64,000 nt of DNA from Hedera helix (lineage: Eukaryota > Streptophyta > Magnoliopsida > Apiales > Araliaceae), in contig OX359284.1 of the NCBI GenBank assembly GCA_947179155.2, positions 11,162,432-11,226,431 on the forward strand, read 5' to 3'. Positions 47,924-61,000 of the stretch are shown piece by piece. The notes below the pieces were generated by a model. The model searched no databases, had not been told where the DNA came from, and worked only from the letters and a program-made list of their open reading frames with translations. Each line of letters starts with the position of its first letter. Within the stretch, counting starts at the first letter, position 1. Both the position numbers and the translations under genes were made by a program.

Positions 47924-48778
47924 ATTGTTTTGTCATTATCAAATAAGGAGAGATTGTTAGCAAATTTATGTACGAGTCTATTTGAAATTAATGATGACAA
48001 AACAATGATGATATATTTATTCTAAATATGTGCTATATGATATTATACTTTTCGTAGAGTTATATTTGTTATAGTTTTGTACAGTCCTTAAAAAGAATAA
48101 TTATTGTGAAAAGATTTAGGGATCAAATGTGTTAGGTTAATCCGTAATTGAAAAAGATAGACTAGTTAAAGGATCAAACTTGTTAGGTTGATCTAAAAGA
48201 TAAATTTTGTAGTGTCCTTAAAAGAATATTGTTGTAAAAGGTTATGGATCAAGTTTATTATGTTGAATCCAAATACAGAGTATTATCAAAATATAATAGA
48301 TTAGGAAAAAGATCAGGGATCAACTCAGCAAAACAAACAAGAAGTAGAATCAACAAAGAAGGAAGAAATATGAAAGTTCGTAAAGTAAGCTCTTAGAACA
48401 GAACAACCGATCGTCAAGTGAGATAACTGGACTTAAGCCTACGATACCAGAGTTATCAAACGTAGAACAACAAGATCGTCGAACAGAGCAAAATAGAATC
48501 ATTGAAACAAACAGAGTTATAGAACCAAAAGAAGAAGATCAGTAGAGAAGAAGAACTTAGAGTTTGCAGAGTAAAAAAGAAGAACTGATGAAATCGTAAA
48601 GAAACATATAATGATAAACTCTACGGCTATCAAGCTAGCCCAAAATCATTGAGCAAAATTATAGGTCACAATGTATGATCAAAGATCGTAATGCATGACA
48701 AATTTGTAGAGCAGATCGTAGAATCAACATTATTGAAGAATCAGTCAAGACACATTTAACGATTATCATATGTTCTAC
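47924..48778 (+). mobile_element. 3' end of a Ty1/copia-like element (PPT and LTR start)
   Basis: ATTGTTTTGTCATTATCAAA, then AAGGAGAGAT, then TGTTAGCAAATT (47955) matches the usual copia pattern of internal 3' end, PPT and LTR start. An inverted match (about 47989-48006, ATGATGACAAAACAAT) pairs with 47924-47939. No pol is left upstream. Within 48080-48275 a segment with CCTTAAAA-x-GAATA and GGATCAA-x-GTTAGGTT is repeated about every 130 bp. The LTR end is unclear. Confidence 0.55.
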
Positions 48779-51654
48779 TGTTTGTGTGACACCCCAGGAT
48801 TTTATAAAAGTTCCAAATAAGAATTTTGATTAACTAAGTAAAGGTTAATAGTTAAAACAGTTATGAATGATAGAAAGTGTAAGAATGATTAAGAATATGA
48901 TTTATTATGTGATCAATGTGATAGAAATGACCTGTGTGGCTGGTGATTAAGAGAGACTCTTGGTATAATAAGGGTTTATAAAATATTTATGGATCAGTTA
49001 GCTATTTAAAGTGCATGAGAGATTTGAGTTATGAAGGAATATTTATGAAAATAAATTTTGATGATCAAATGGTAATATAATAGATTTAAGATGAAGGATT
49101 AATAGTAATGCTGACATTAAGACAGTTTGAAAGGAATTATGGTATGACATGATGTTAGGTGTCAACATGTATTAGATTGAATATGTGTATATGTATATGT
49201 AGTCGATCATAGAAATAAGAGTTAAGAAAATGAGAAAAACAAAAGTGAATTGAGATTTGGTTATGAATATTTGGAGTTTACCAAGGAATGGATATTTATT
49301 TGAATTAAATAAGATAAGCATGAGTACAATGTGTAAATGTAGAATGGAATAACTCGAGAATGAGTAGAAGGAATTTGATATGTAAGTATAAATTGAATTG
49401 GTTTCATGTGTGTTAAGTAAGCAAGTGAAAGAACATAAGAGTCGTAGAAAGGATTGTATAAGCTATTAAGGATAAATAATGATGGATTTTGGTAATCCGG
49501 TCGAGGTTAACTTCTTGAGAAAACGGTTTATGAAAAAAAGTGAGTAAACCGACTATTTGAGATGTCGGGAATTGAAAATGTGAAATGTGGAACCGAATGT
49601 GGTTCATAGAAAATTAAGATTTGAACAATATGCAAATTAGCATTATTATAAGTTAAGTTAATAAGTTATTAATGAAATCAAAATTTTGAAGTGTGACAAG
49701 TGTTATGGGATGAGCCAATTATGAGGTATTGATGATGCAATAAAAGTCAAGAATAATGTGACAAGTTTGGAGCAAAAAGGAATTTAATTGATTGAAAAAT
49801 GAGCATGTATGAATTAAATGGGAATTAATTTTCTAGATTTTGGTGGCTAATGACCATACTACATGTGAGCATCCGAATTTTTAGGATTTCTTTAATAATA
49901 TTAAATAAGAATTTAATTGATAAAAATTATCAAGGTTATTTAAATTATTGGTGAATTATTATTTTATGTGATTTAAGGTATGTGATGATATTTAATTAGT
50001 AAATTAAATCTGTACAGAGATCATGACGAATTGTGTTAATTTAAAATAATTGGAAAGTAAATAAATTGTTTAAAAACAATTTATGAAGAATAAGAGAAAT
50101 TTCTTGTATAGGTACAATAAATTGTACAAAAGAATTGTTATGAAAATGTAGAAATTATGATTTAATTGAGGTTATGTGATAATGTGAGATATATAAATTA
50201 GATATGTAACGACCCGAAAATCCGTGTGCTGGCCACGACAGATCCCGCTCGTTAGACGTACAACCTTGTACTTAATTTCACAACAAATCTCAGTAATATA
50301 ATTGATTAAACTAGTTTATTTTTAAACTATTACAATCTCAATATAACTTACAACATTGATATAGTTGTTTAATACAGAGTTTATTTAAACTTTAGCATAA
50401 TTTTGTCTCAGAATCGAAATCTTTACATTCCGTTTTTAGATCTCTAATCATAACCTCATGATCAAATCTAATATCATTGAAATCATAAACACTATGATTT
50501 TTAAACCAATATAAAAAAAAACCTGTGAATATAATTATCATTCACCTAGCCATACAAATCTTTTTGTATTTACACATCTCTAATCGATAATTTGAGATTT
50601 ATTTACATATACCTCTAATTGGACCTTGATACTCTGATGGTATCTTATTACAAGCTTCTATAATCAAATTTACAACTGAGGTTAACTTTAATAGATTCAT
50701 ACAATCACACCCATCAATTTCTAACGATAAGATTCAATATCAAAATACACGTTAGACGATTTATACCTTTAATGAATCTCATTCATCCAATTGATTAATT
50801 ATAAAAAACAATTTAACACTCCGCGCGAAACTACGCAATTAGTCTTCTATAACCTTTAGCTTTATCGAAAATTCCTGCCTTCTCGCATTTTCCTGTAACT
50901 GTTTGTTTTAAAGTGGAATGAGCACGACGGCTCAGCAAGTCCAACAGTTAACACGTAACAAGTAGCTACATTTTATCATGCTTCATGCATCTCATGCTTT
51001 GCAATTCATACATATATTATGCATATCATGCTCTGCATTTAATACTATGCTTCATACATCTCATGTACCGCATTCATAATATCATATCAGCTCAATATAA
51101 AATAAACATCTATGCACATTGACAATATATCGCATGTTATTGCACAAAGGCATATAATCACATGTTTTCACATAAAAACATTTAACACATAGGAGCAAGT
51201 TCTGAAAGACTTGCCTGCACGCTTTTATTTAGTTTAACCTTTACTTTCTTGATAGTCTTTTCTATCCTTCATTGCATTGGGTTGCTACTTCGAGCACTAT
51301 CTGTAAACATTATACTGCATGCATCAATATAGGATCATAAAACTTTATATAACTCCTTTCACTTAAACCATAATTATTAGACCATTAGTCTCTAATCATT
51401 TCACATTTGATGTATTATACCTTACATAGGTTAATAATACATCCTAGCTTGTTCCCGACCTTTTTCATAACCTTAAACATGCTTTAACTTAGCTTTAGGC
51501 ATGTTACATTATGCCATTCATTATCTCATTATACCACAACACCCTTTACATAGTCCATTTTTATCAATCTAGGATTTTCATAACTTATCTCTATCATTTA
51601 GTATCAAACATTTCATTTTGGGTCAAAAATATCATTTTTTTTGAAATCTGTCAA

Positions 51655-51775
51655 CCGCGGCCCCGGCCGGCTTTTGGCCTAGAAATCCACGGCCCCGGCC
51701 GTGACCTCTCAGCCAATTATGGCCCCGGCCGGCTTTTGGCCTAGAAAATCTGGCCTAGGCCGTGGCCCAGAAATC
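51655..51775. other. GC patch with GGCCCCGGCCG palindromes in H
   Basis: Three copies of GGCCCCGGCCGG or CGGCCCCGGCCGTG separated by CTTTTGGCCTAGAAA (about 51660, 51690 and 51721). It occupies the place in the LTR where other families carry the CGCGCATTGCGCG module. Confidence 0.65.
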
Positions 51776-53681
51776 TGAAATTTTGATTTTTGCTGCTGCT
51801 TTGGTGATTTTTAATTCTTTAACCGTACATCCAATTGACACCAAATTTGGTACACATGTAGACCTCATACCATAGTATTTTATAAAATTTTCTATTGCCT
51901 CATTTGGCTTCTTAAAATTAGAGATAACCTAGCTTGTAAGAGGGCTGTCCGACTGATTTCCAGACTTAGAAAATTTTTGAACTTTGAAATCCAACTTTGT
52001 GATTTTTGGCCATAAGCTTCAAAACTCAATTCCAACACTTGACATAGTTCATATAACCTATATATGACATGTCCAAACTTTCAAAACCATAAAACTTCGC
52101 ACGAGACGATATTTGTCCGTTAAAATCCATTTCGGGTCGAAACGATCGATTTCGATCGTTCGAAACTCATTTTCATTCAAACTTCCATCAATTGATTTCC
52201 AAATCAATCTAAACATGTGTAATAACATAAAACTTAATCATTTGACTCCCTTTTAACTTTAATTTCTCAAAATTGCCAAAAATCACACTTTGACGTCATT
52301 TTCATCAACTTTTCACAAATTTATCATTTCCAAAACATAAGCTATTCTTGGCCCCTTTGTGCAATACTTAATTCTAACACTTCATTTAACACATATAGCA
52401 CCTATTTAACTTACATGGGCCGTCAAATTATTTAAAACTTTTCATTTGAATTCATTTTTCCAAAAGGTTCATTTTAGGCGTCGGCGAACGTTTTAAAACA
52501 TTTAAAATCCACAATTGTCGCCATACGAACCAAATAACTTCCAAATCAACTTGAACACACGTATATATATCAAATTTAGCTTTTTGGCCTTATTTGATCA
52601 CCAATTACGCAAAATGGCCAAATTCACACATGGGTGACATTTTTGCCTAACTTTCATAATATAACTTTAAACCCTCTTTGAATTCTTGTACTCTACACAT
52701 CAAATACCTTAACATATATACATTTAACCACTTTATGTATTCACATAACTTCCTTATATACCTTCCAAGTCACTTTACAGATTATTACGTAGTCTATACA
52801 CAAAGTATAGCCTAATATTGTAACTTTCTTGCACAAAACATGTTTCTTAATCTTCAAAGCCTCTTGTATGCTATTTATCAATTCATAGCACAAAAAAATA
52901 CATCCTCAACACGTTTCATCTCCAATATTTATAGACTCATAATAAACACCTATAAATATTTAAATATAACCTTTCACCATAAAATTGGTTTATATCAAAA
53001 TAAAACCATCAAAACTAGGTTTCACCAACACAAAACCTTAATCATTTTTACTTATCTATGTATCTAGCATGCTATATACCTCTAGATACACATAACCCCA
53101 ACTCTTGACCATCTTAGAACTTGGATTCACTACGATCCAACACACAAAATACAAAGCTTTCCTACAATAACTATATAGGAAACCCTAAAACATAATTTCT
53201 ACAAAAGTTGGAGTTTAGAAAATTTTCAAACCTTCACGGATGATCTTCTTTCTTGGCTCTAGAGACTCCCCATGATGAGGGCTTCATCTTTAATTCTTGC
53301 TCCATGTTCATCCGACCATTCTAGCTCATCAAACTTAAGCTTTTCTTCTTCCATTTCCATGGCTTCTTCTCTCTCTCTCTTCGCGTGAGTCTCAACTCTC
53401 TCTTTCTCTTCTAATTTGCTGAATATGCTCTCAATATAGTGGGTTTAGTTTAAATAATTTAATTGATAATATCTAAGATAAGATATGAGAATGAAATGTG
53501 ATTGGTTGGAGTGGATTTCCTTAGGATGAGTTGGCTTAATTAATTCCCACACTAAATTGCTGAGAAATCCAGCTGGCCCACTCCAAAATCTGTAGGATTA
53601 AATTTCTCTTTTGGGTCCTACATTTAATTATTTGACCCGCTCTTTGACTTTTTGACCCGAAGTGTCAAAATTAAAAACTTA

Positions 53682-54095
53682 CAGTCGATTTCTACTAATT
53701 TCGACGTCCCCGTCGTCGTGGTAACATCCGTTTCTTCAAATTCACTTCCGAACTTCAAGTTCAACATTTTATCCTAAAAAGTCAAACGGTCAACTTTGAC
53801 CAAAAAGTCAATCGAAACACATATCGTGTTTACAGTCCATACTTACTAAATTCGATGTTCCCGTCGCAACGGTGAAGTCCGTTTCTCAAAATTCTTCTCC
53901 AAACTCAAATTTTGACTTTTCACATTTACAAGTCAAACGGTTGACTTTGACCAAAAAGTCAACCCTGACACCAAAATGTGTTTACCATCTCTTCTAGCTA
54001 AATTCGACGTTCCGGACTCAACGGTGCAGTCCGCGTCTCCCAATTCCATCCTGAACTCAAATTTGAGTTGTTGACTTCCTTTAGTCGATCTTTGA
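53682..54095 (-). promoter_or_regulatory. 151-bp tandem repeats rich in W-boxes, U3 region of LTR H
   Basis: Units begin at 53682, 53833 and 53984, exactly 151 bp apart; the third is partial. Each has CTAAATTCGACGTTCC-like text and AAGTCAAACGG-GTCAAC-TTTGACC-AAAAAGTCAA, dense in TTGAC W-box cores on both strands. Counting from the minus-strand LTR start at 54433, the array lies about 340-750 bp in, where U3 enhancers sit. WRKY responsiveness is inferred. Confidence 0.65.
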
Positions 54096-55026
54096 CTATT
54101 TGGCCATTTTGCCCTTTCTTAATATTTACGCATTCTCATTAATTAATAACCACCATAATTAATTTACCACACCAAATTAACTTGTTATATATCAAATTAA
54201 TTAAATCATCACCTAACTCATTAGCATAATCAGACCTTGATATTATACAACCTAGGTTGGTCCATTAATTTAATCAACTCATTAACTGAACCTCCCTATA
54301 AGTCCTTTAATTGTATCAACACATAATTAAATAAACTAAGCCATCAATTACAGATTTAATTTAATCGCCCAGAAATTTACAATTACTGTTACTAATTTCC
54401 TTTGTTTATATTAAAATATTCCTGGTCGTTACATTCTTCCCCCCTTATAATAATTTTGTCCCCGAAATTTCAATATAAGGTAAATCAAAAATATGAGGGT
54501 AATTCTTCCTTATCAGGTTCTCTGTACCTATATACCATATAGATACCTAACTCAGTGTATACATTATCGTATACCCCTTTAACCAATTCTAGGTTTTAAA
54601 CTCCCAACAATTGTTTTCCTCAAATTAAGTTGTAGACTCAATCCTCACAAATGATTCCATCCTTGGAATTTATATTACCAATAAATATCAGAGTTTGTTT
54701 CATTTCTAACTCTTCACAACTCATGTCTATCCGACTAATCACCTCGATTATCTTATTCTAAGCATCGCTTTACTTATTGTTTTATAAACACTGTCCTAGT
54801 CTATTAGTGACAGGACTCCAATTCCTTTCCAGTGATCGTCCGTCACTTTACCAGGGTTAGCTTCATATGTTAACCTCAAAATTTGCTCGAATCCTCGAAA
54901 GCTTAAAATTTCCACAAATCGACTATCCACTACTTCCTCATCCGAGATTTAGCGTAGCCTCAAATCACATCAATTTTCTAAGACCGTATTCATCAGTCTT
55001 ATGAATTTTCTGGGTCATTACAAGAT

Positions 55027-55029
55027 ATG

Positions 55030-55066
<37 letters not shown>
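55027..55066. repeat. (TA)n microsatellite in LTR G
   Basis: TA run next to the H insertion point; element A has a shorter TATATATA at the same place (3327-3352). Confidence 0.85.
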
Positions 55067-55069
<3 letters not shown>

Positions 55070-58000
55070 TGTTTAATTGATAACTTTAAATTCTATTAAT
55101 TATGGAAGTTAATGGATTAATAATTAAATTAATCCAATTTTTTTTTAAATAAAAAGGTAATGAGGAAGTTAGTGAAATTATAATTGATGATTTTAGATGT
55201 AATTAAGAATTATGAAGGAAGTGTATAAATGTAATTATATAAATTATATAATAATAAATTATATAATTTATATAAGAAAATTAAAGTAATGTATGAAGAA
55301 ATTAATAATTATATAAATTATTTAAAAATAATCATATAATTTATATAAGAGGATTAAATTGAATATGGATGGAAGAAAATTTTATATTGGTGTAAAATGG
55401 AAATTATTTAATGAGAAAGTAATTATATAAATTATATAATTTATATAAGAAAAGTTAGTGTAAATTGTAAAGAAATGCATAATAAATAAGAAAATGGAAT
55501 GTTTTAATTTATTAAAAATTATGTTTATATATAATGGAATTTTTATGATGTTTATGAAGGATAATATTTCAGAAACGTGAACATGTTAGTGTAACATGTT
55601 GTCCAAATAACGAAGTGAAAAATTATGAAAAATAATTTTTATAAGCTATATGAATTATTTTATGATTTTTGGAGGTATAAATTACCTCATATAAGTATAT
55701 GCATGTCATTATGTGTGTACAAAATTTGTCAAGTAAAGTACCTAAAAGAGGTATTAATATTATTTATAAATCATATTATGATTTTTAGTTAATTAAAATA
55801 AATATTTTATATACATTATATAAAATATTTATTACACGAATTAATTACGTAATGTATTAAATTAATTGATTACGCAAGAATTATGCATGCGAATAATCTG
55901 GAAAATTCTTGGTTGCGTGAGAGAGATGGGAGAGAGTCGGTGGAAATTTTTTAATTCAAAAAAAATTTGGTTATGTGGGTTGCTTATAAAAAGAAAGAAA
56001 AGGAAATAAAAGAAAGCAAAAAGGAAACAAACACCTTTTCTCTCTAATTTGCTCCCACCGCCACCCACCACCACCATGCTATCATCCGACCACCAAGACC
56101 ACGGCTACCACCAGGAGGGAGAAGAAGAAAATATTTGAAACTTCAAGGAAGGAAATTCAAGCTTTGAAGGTATAAAATTTAATTAAGTATTTTTGGATGA
56201 TAGAAAAATTTTATCGAAAAATTGTAAATAATTAGAATAATTATTCTAAATAATTTTTGGATGAATATCTATGAGTTATATAATTTTTGGAATGTTTTTG
56301 TTGGGAAATTATGTGCGAAAAACTGGGTTAAAATTGAAAAGTTGGAACACTGTTCACGCTGCAGAAGAGGAAGAAGAAAGGATAGCCCGCGCATTGTGCG
56401 GGCGTTTTTTTTCCGGTAATAGGCAACAAAACGGTGTCATTTTGGAGCCGGAAGGAAGGCCCGCGCCATGCATGACAGAAAATTCCAGAAACGGGGGTGA
56501 AACGACGCCGTTTGGCGTCGGCAGAGGCGGGGGTTGCGCGTTGCGCGGCCGACGGCACGCGATGAAATTACCAGCGTGCTCTTGACCTTTTCGGCTAATA
56601 CCGAGCGTGTCCTAGACGCGCGAAAGTTACGATTTTGCCCCTGAGCTTTCCGAAAAATTCCGGTTGTGTCCTTAAGGGCGCGAAAATGACCAAATTGCCC
56701 CCAAAAATTAGTTTTTATTGAAATAAATGTTTAAAAATTATTTAAAAATCATAGAAAATTATAAAAAATACTAAAAATGTAGAAATGATGTTTGAGCATT
56801 AAATTTAATATTTTTGTAAAAATATTAAATATTGGGAATTAATATTTAAATGTTTAAATATTAATCTAATAAGGTTATAATTTAGGAAATGGTTAAATAA
56901 AATTTTCGGACAACCAAATACGCTAAAATTTATCCGATGAGTCGGGTTGTCCGTATTGAAGGTGGTGGATATTAAGTTAAATGAATATATTAAGGAACGA
57001 AGTTAATATAATTAACCATATTAATTATTAATTAACCTGATACCCTAAAATAAATCGTCGGGTAGGGTTAATTACGGTATAGATGATATTAATTAATTAA
57101 ATTAATATCATGAGAGGATAAATAATTATTATTTGATTATTTTATGATCATAGGTTGATCGAGTTAAGGGTTTGAGCTATCAATTTATTAATTGGACATC
57201 TATGCAAGCTCTTCAGTCCTTTAATGTTAATTGTTTCTTGTTATGATATGTAAATACTTGTTTAAATGCATATAGTTTATGTGTTATGTGATCTGTGGAT
57301 AACATGACAACTATGTGTACTTTGTGCAATGATGTGAGATATATTACTATAATAGAAGCACAAGCACATGATGTATGATACACACTGAGCATGTTAAGGT
57401 ATGTGTTACGTGAAGCATAAACTGTTAAACTTGTTGAGCCGTTGTGCTCATTACTTGCTTAATAAATATTTTTGCAGGAAAGAAATGAATTTCAAGAATA
57501 TCAGATTATATAGAGACGAATTTTCCTAAAAGGTTGTGAACATTAATATGAAATGTTGATGTTATAATTCAATGTGGATAATTTGTCAAGGTTACATTAA
57601 TATTTTGTATGTACATATATGTTGGATCTGGATAGAACGAATAATGTTAAATTATGAATTGTGATTGTTCATGATGATGGTCAGGATAGAGATTATTATG
57701 AATTATGAATTATGAAACAAAGAAAATTGTATGGATATGAACAATATTAAATTGTGAATGTTGAGCTGTATGACACTAGTAAAAGAAAATAAAAAGGTTA
57801 AGGTTGCGATCCAGGGACTAGGATCACGATGTCAGGATTTTAATATCCAAATATTTTAATACAATGATTGAATTGAGAAAAAAGAAAAATTTATACCGAA
57901 ATTTTGATAATTGATGATTTTGAAATCAGCTAATGGATCAATTAAGGTGATTAAAGATTTATTAACGGACCGAAATTTGGACTTTGTAAAGATAATGTAT

Positions 58001-61000
58001 AATAAATACAAAGTTTAAGGGAATAAGATGGGTCGAATTTCGGGGTCGTTACACTACCCTTGACAAGTTGAAGAATTACTATAATATCCTTTTGGTGGGC
58101 AATGACCAAGATGTCCTTAGTTAGCAATGTGAATTGCCATAAATGCCCCTAACCATGCAAGTTAAGTAACCAATGTGAGGTTAAGTGTTGGAGACTTGTA
58201 TATGTATATGCATAATTCATATATTAAGCTAGCTTGTTTCATTTTCTTGCTTCATTCGAAAGTTCAAGAGAGTTCATAAGAGAAAGAGAGAAAAGGAGAA
58301 GCAAGGCTAGGGTTACTTAAAATTTGCAAGATTTCATGATGAAGAGCTCAAGCTAAGTGCAAATTATCCTTAAAATGGATAATCCAACACTTAAGATGTT
58401 TATTGCAAGGAGAAGAAGAAGACTACAAGAAGGTATTTTATGTTTAAGCCATAAAACTTGATATTTATGTCTTTAAATTCAAGAATATGAGAAGCCATGC
58501 AAGTATTTGCAGCTAGATGTGAAGATTATGTGAAGTGATATGCTATATGTTTGGTAGTTCATGAAACCCTAAGCATGTGAGTAATAGAACAAAGGTGGTG
58601 TATTATTCATGTTTAAATTCAAGTTAAAAACCATGAATTATTGGTTGATCATGAGTTTGATGTTAGAAATTTTGATGAATACATAGTTCAAAGGTATTGA
58701 TCATGTATGAAGCATGAGAAATTTCATGTAGGAAGGCTTCAAAGAATCATAAATGGAAGATAATCATGTTTGTAAGAAAAATGTAATATTGAATTATGAT
58801 TTATAGATGATTATGTGTTTTATGTGGCTAAATGTAATGAAAACCTAGTTTAAAAGGTTAATCATGTTTGATGCAAGCAAATTAGTGTGCTAGATGGTAA
58901 GCTAGAGGCTTTGATGGTTAAAAAACATATTTGGTTAAGGAAATTTTGAATATTAGGCTATAATTTGTGTATAAACCAAATCGTAGTCTGTAAAATGCAT
59001 TAGAATGTGTAGTTAGAAGATATGTGGACTTATAAGGTTGTTAAAGGTGTATATGATTGCCTATGTGGTGTGTTGAGATTAAAGTGTCAAGTGAGTCTAA
59101 GTTTGAAAGTTAAAAGTTTTGAAAAGTTTGTAAAAATTACTGTTAAGTGTGATTTTTGGCAATTTTGAAGAATTAAAAGTGAAATGAAGTCAAATGAGTT
59201 GGTTTTATGTTATGACATGTGTATATGTTGATTTGGTAATCAACGGATGAAAATTTGAATGAAAATGAGTTTCAAACGATCGAAAACGATTATTTCGACC
59301 CTAAACGAATTTTTACGGACAAAACCCGCCTCGGGTATAATTTAATGGTGTGAAAGGCCTAAACATGTCATATATGACCTATGTGAATTTTTTCAAGTGT
59401 TAGAATTGAGTTTTGAAGCAAATGGCCAAAAATCACCAAGTTGGAAATTTTCAGTTTTGAAGTTGAAAAAAATTATAAGTTTGGAAATGTTTTGAATAAC
59501 CCTCCTATGGGCTAATGTATCAATGATTTTAAAGATCTGAATGAGGCAAGTAATTTTTTTATTTAAAATACTAGGTAGTGAGGTCTAGATGTGGTCCAAA
59601 TTTGAGCTTATTTGAATGTAAGATGAAGGAGTTAAAAATCGGCAAAGGTAGTGCAAAAATCAGAAATTCTGTTTCTGAACAATGCGCCCCCGCGCAATGT
59701 TTTATACTAAACATTGCGCTGGGGGCCAAATGTACTGTTCATGGCTGAGAACATTTTGCGGCCAACGAGCTCTGAAGGCACTGGGACGCAATGTCTGTGC
59801 ATTTGAAAAAGTTTTAAGCTTTCAAAAAGCTATATTTTGATATGGGATGATAGAAACAAGTTATATAAACCCTAGAATTGATAATAATGGTCAATGTAAA
59901 GGGTGTTAAGGTATAATGGAATGATGAATGGAATAATATATCATGTCTAAAGCTAAGCCAAATCATGTTAAAGGTTATGAAAAATGTTGGGAACGAGCTA
60001 GGGTGTATTATTAACCTATATAAGGTATAATACACCAAACGTGAAATGATTAGAGATGAATGGTTAGATATTTATGAGTTAAGTTTAACAAGTTATATAA
60101 AGTTTTAAGATCTTATATTGATGTTTATATATTGTATGCTTACAGATAAGGTTTGAACTAGCAAACCGAGACAAGGAAGGATAGAAAGGCCAAACGAAGC
60201 ATTACAGGTTAAGTAAATAAAAGCGTACAAGCAAGTTCTTCAGACTTAAGTGTAGTGTATGTTCTATGTGAACTATGTGATAGTAAATGAGTTGAAATGT
60301 GCCCTATGTGCAATTATGTGGTTTAATTGCTAAATGAATTACATGACATTAAGCATAACATGTTAAGATAAAGGTTGCATGACACATATTATGAACTGCG
60401 AGCATGAAAGGTGTTATCTGAATTACTTGCTTAGCTTTATGCTCATTTTTGTTATGAACTAACGTTTCAGGTAAAGTACAAGAAGGCCGGAGGTTCCGGT
60501 GTAGCTAAGGTAAAGGAACGTGAATGAATAGATCATTATGAGAAAATTTGTTATATGTAAATTTTTTTAGATGCAAGATATGTAATAGTTTGGTTTAAAT
60601 GTTAAACTTAGATAGTAAAAAGGAATGTGTGGTTTGTTAACCCATATAGCTAATGAGCATGTATGTATTAGTCAAAGTAGAGATTGTAATGATGTAATGT
60701 TATGTTGTATGGATTAGTTATAAGCAGATATGATGATATTTGATATAGATATGATGAATGACTGTGTGTAAACAAGAACATGTACATAATAGGTATATAC
60801 ATAAACAGGGCCATGTATGAATAGTGCATGGCGAAATTTTATTTATAAGTTAAGTTAAATCATAATATATATGATTATAAATTATAATAGACTAGGTCAC
60901 AATTTAATTAATATTTGGCCTAAGTTCTAATGGTTGGTAAATGAACGTTGCGATCTTGAGGCAGATAAGGGATGTAAGATAAAGTTTTATAATATAAAAA

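Larger units (their letters stand above)
50205..55022 (-). mobile_element. Nested unit H: LTR plus PPT and a short internal piece
   Basis: A 4818-bp insert flanked by AGATA at 50200-50204 and 55023-55027. 50205-54433 is an LTR in minus orientation (minus-strand start TGTAACGACCAGG). Next to it, 54434-54450 is a perfect minus-strand PPT, AAGGGGGGAAGAAT, preceded by the GGGGACAAAATTATTATAA end of pol. The remaining ~570 bp end at 55022 with, on the minus strand, TGTAATGACCCAGAAAATTC, which looks like an LTR start of another type. No coding frame. Confidence 0.8.
49864..58053 (+). mobile_element. Solo LTR G of the element-A family, split by H
   Basis: Starts TGTGAGCATCCGAATTTTTAG and ends CGGGGTCGTTACA. 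Without H it is about 3367 bp, the size of the A LTRs. Flanks are CTACA and CTACC, a target duplication with one mismatch. It carries the GC module (56385-56580), a 30-bp TGYCC array (about 56576-56705) and the TGAGC/GCTCA hairpin (57435-57450). The frames at 56271-56585 lie in the GC module and are not genes. Confidence 0.83.
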
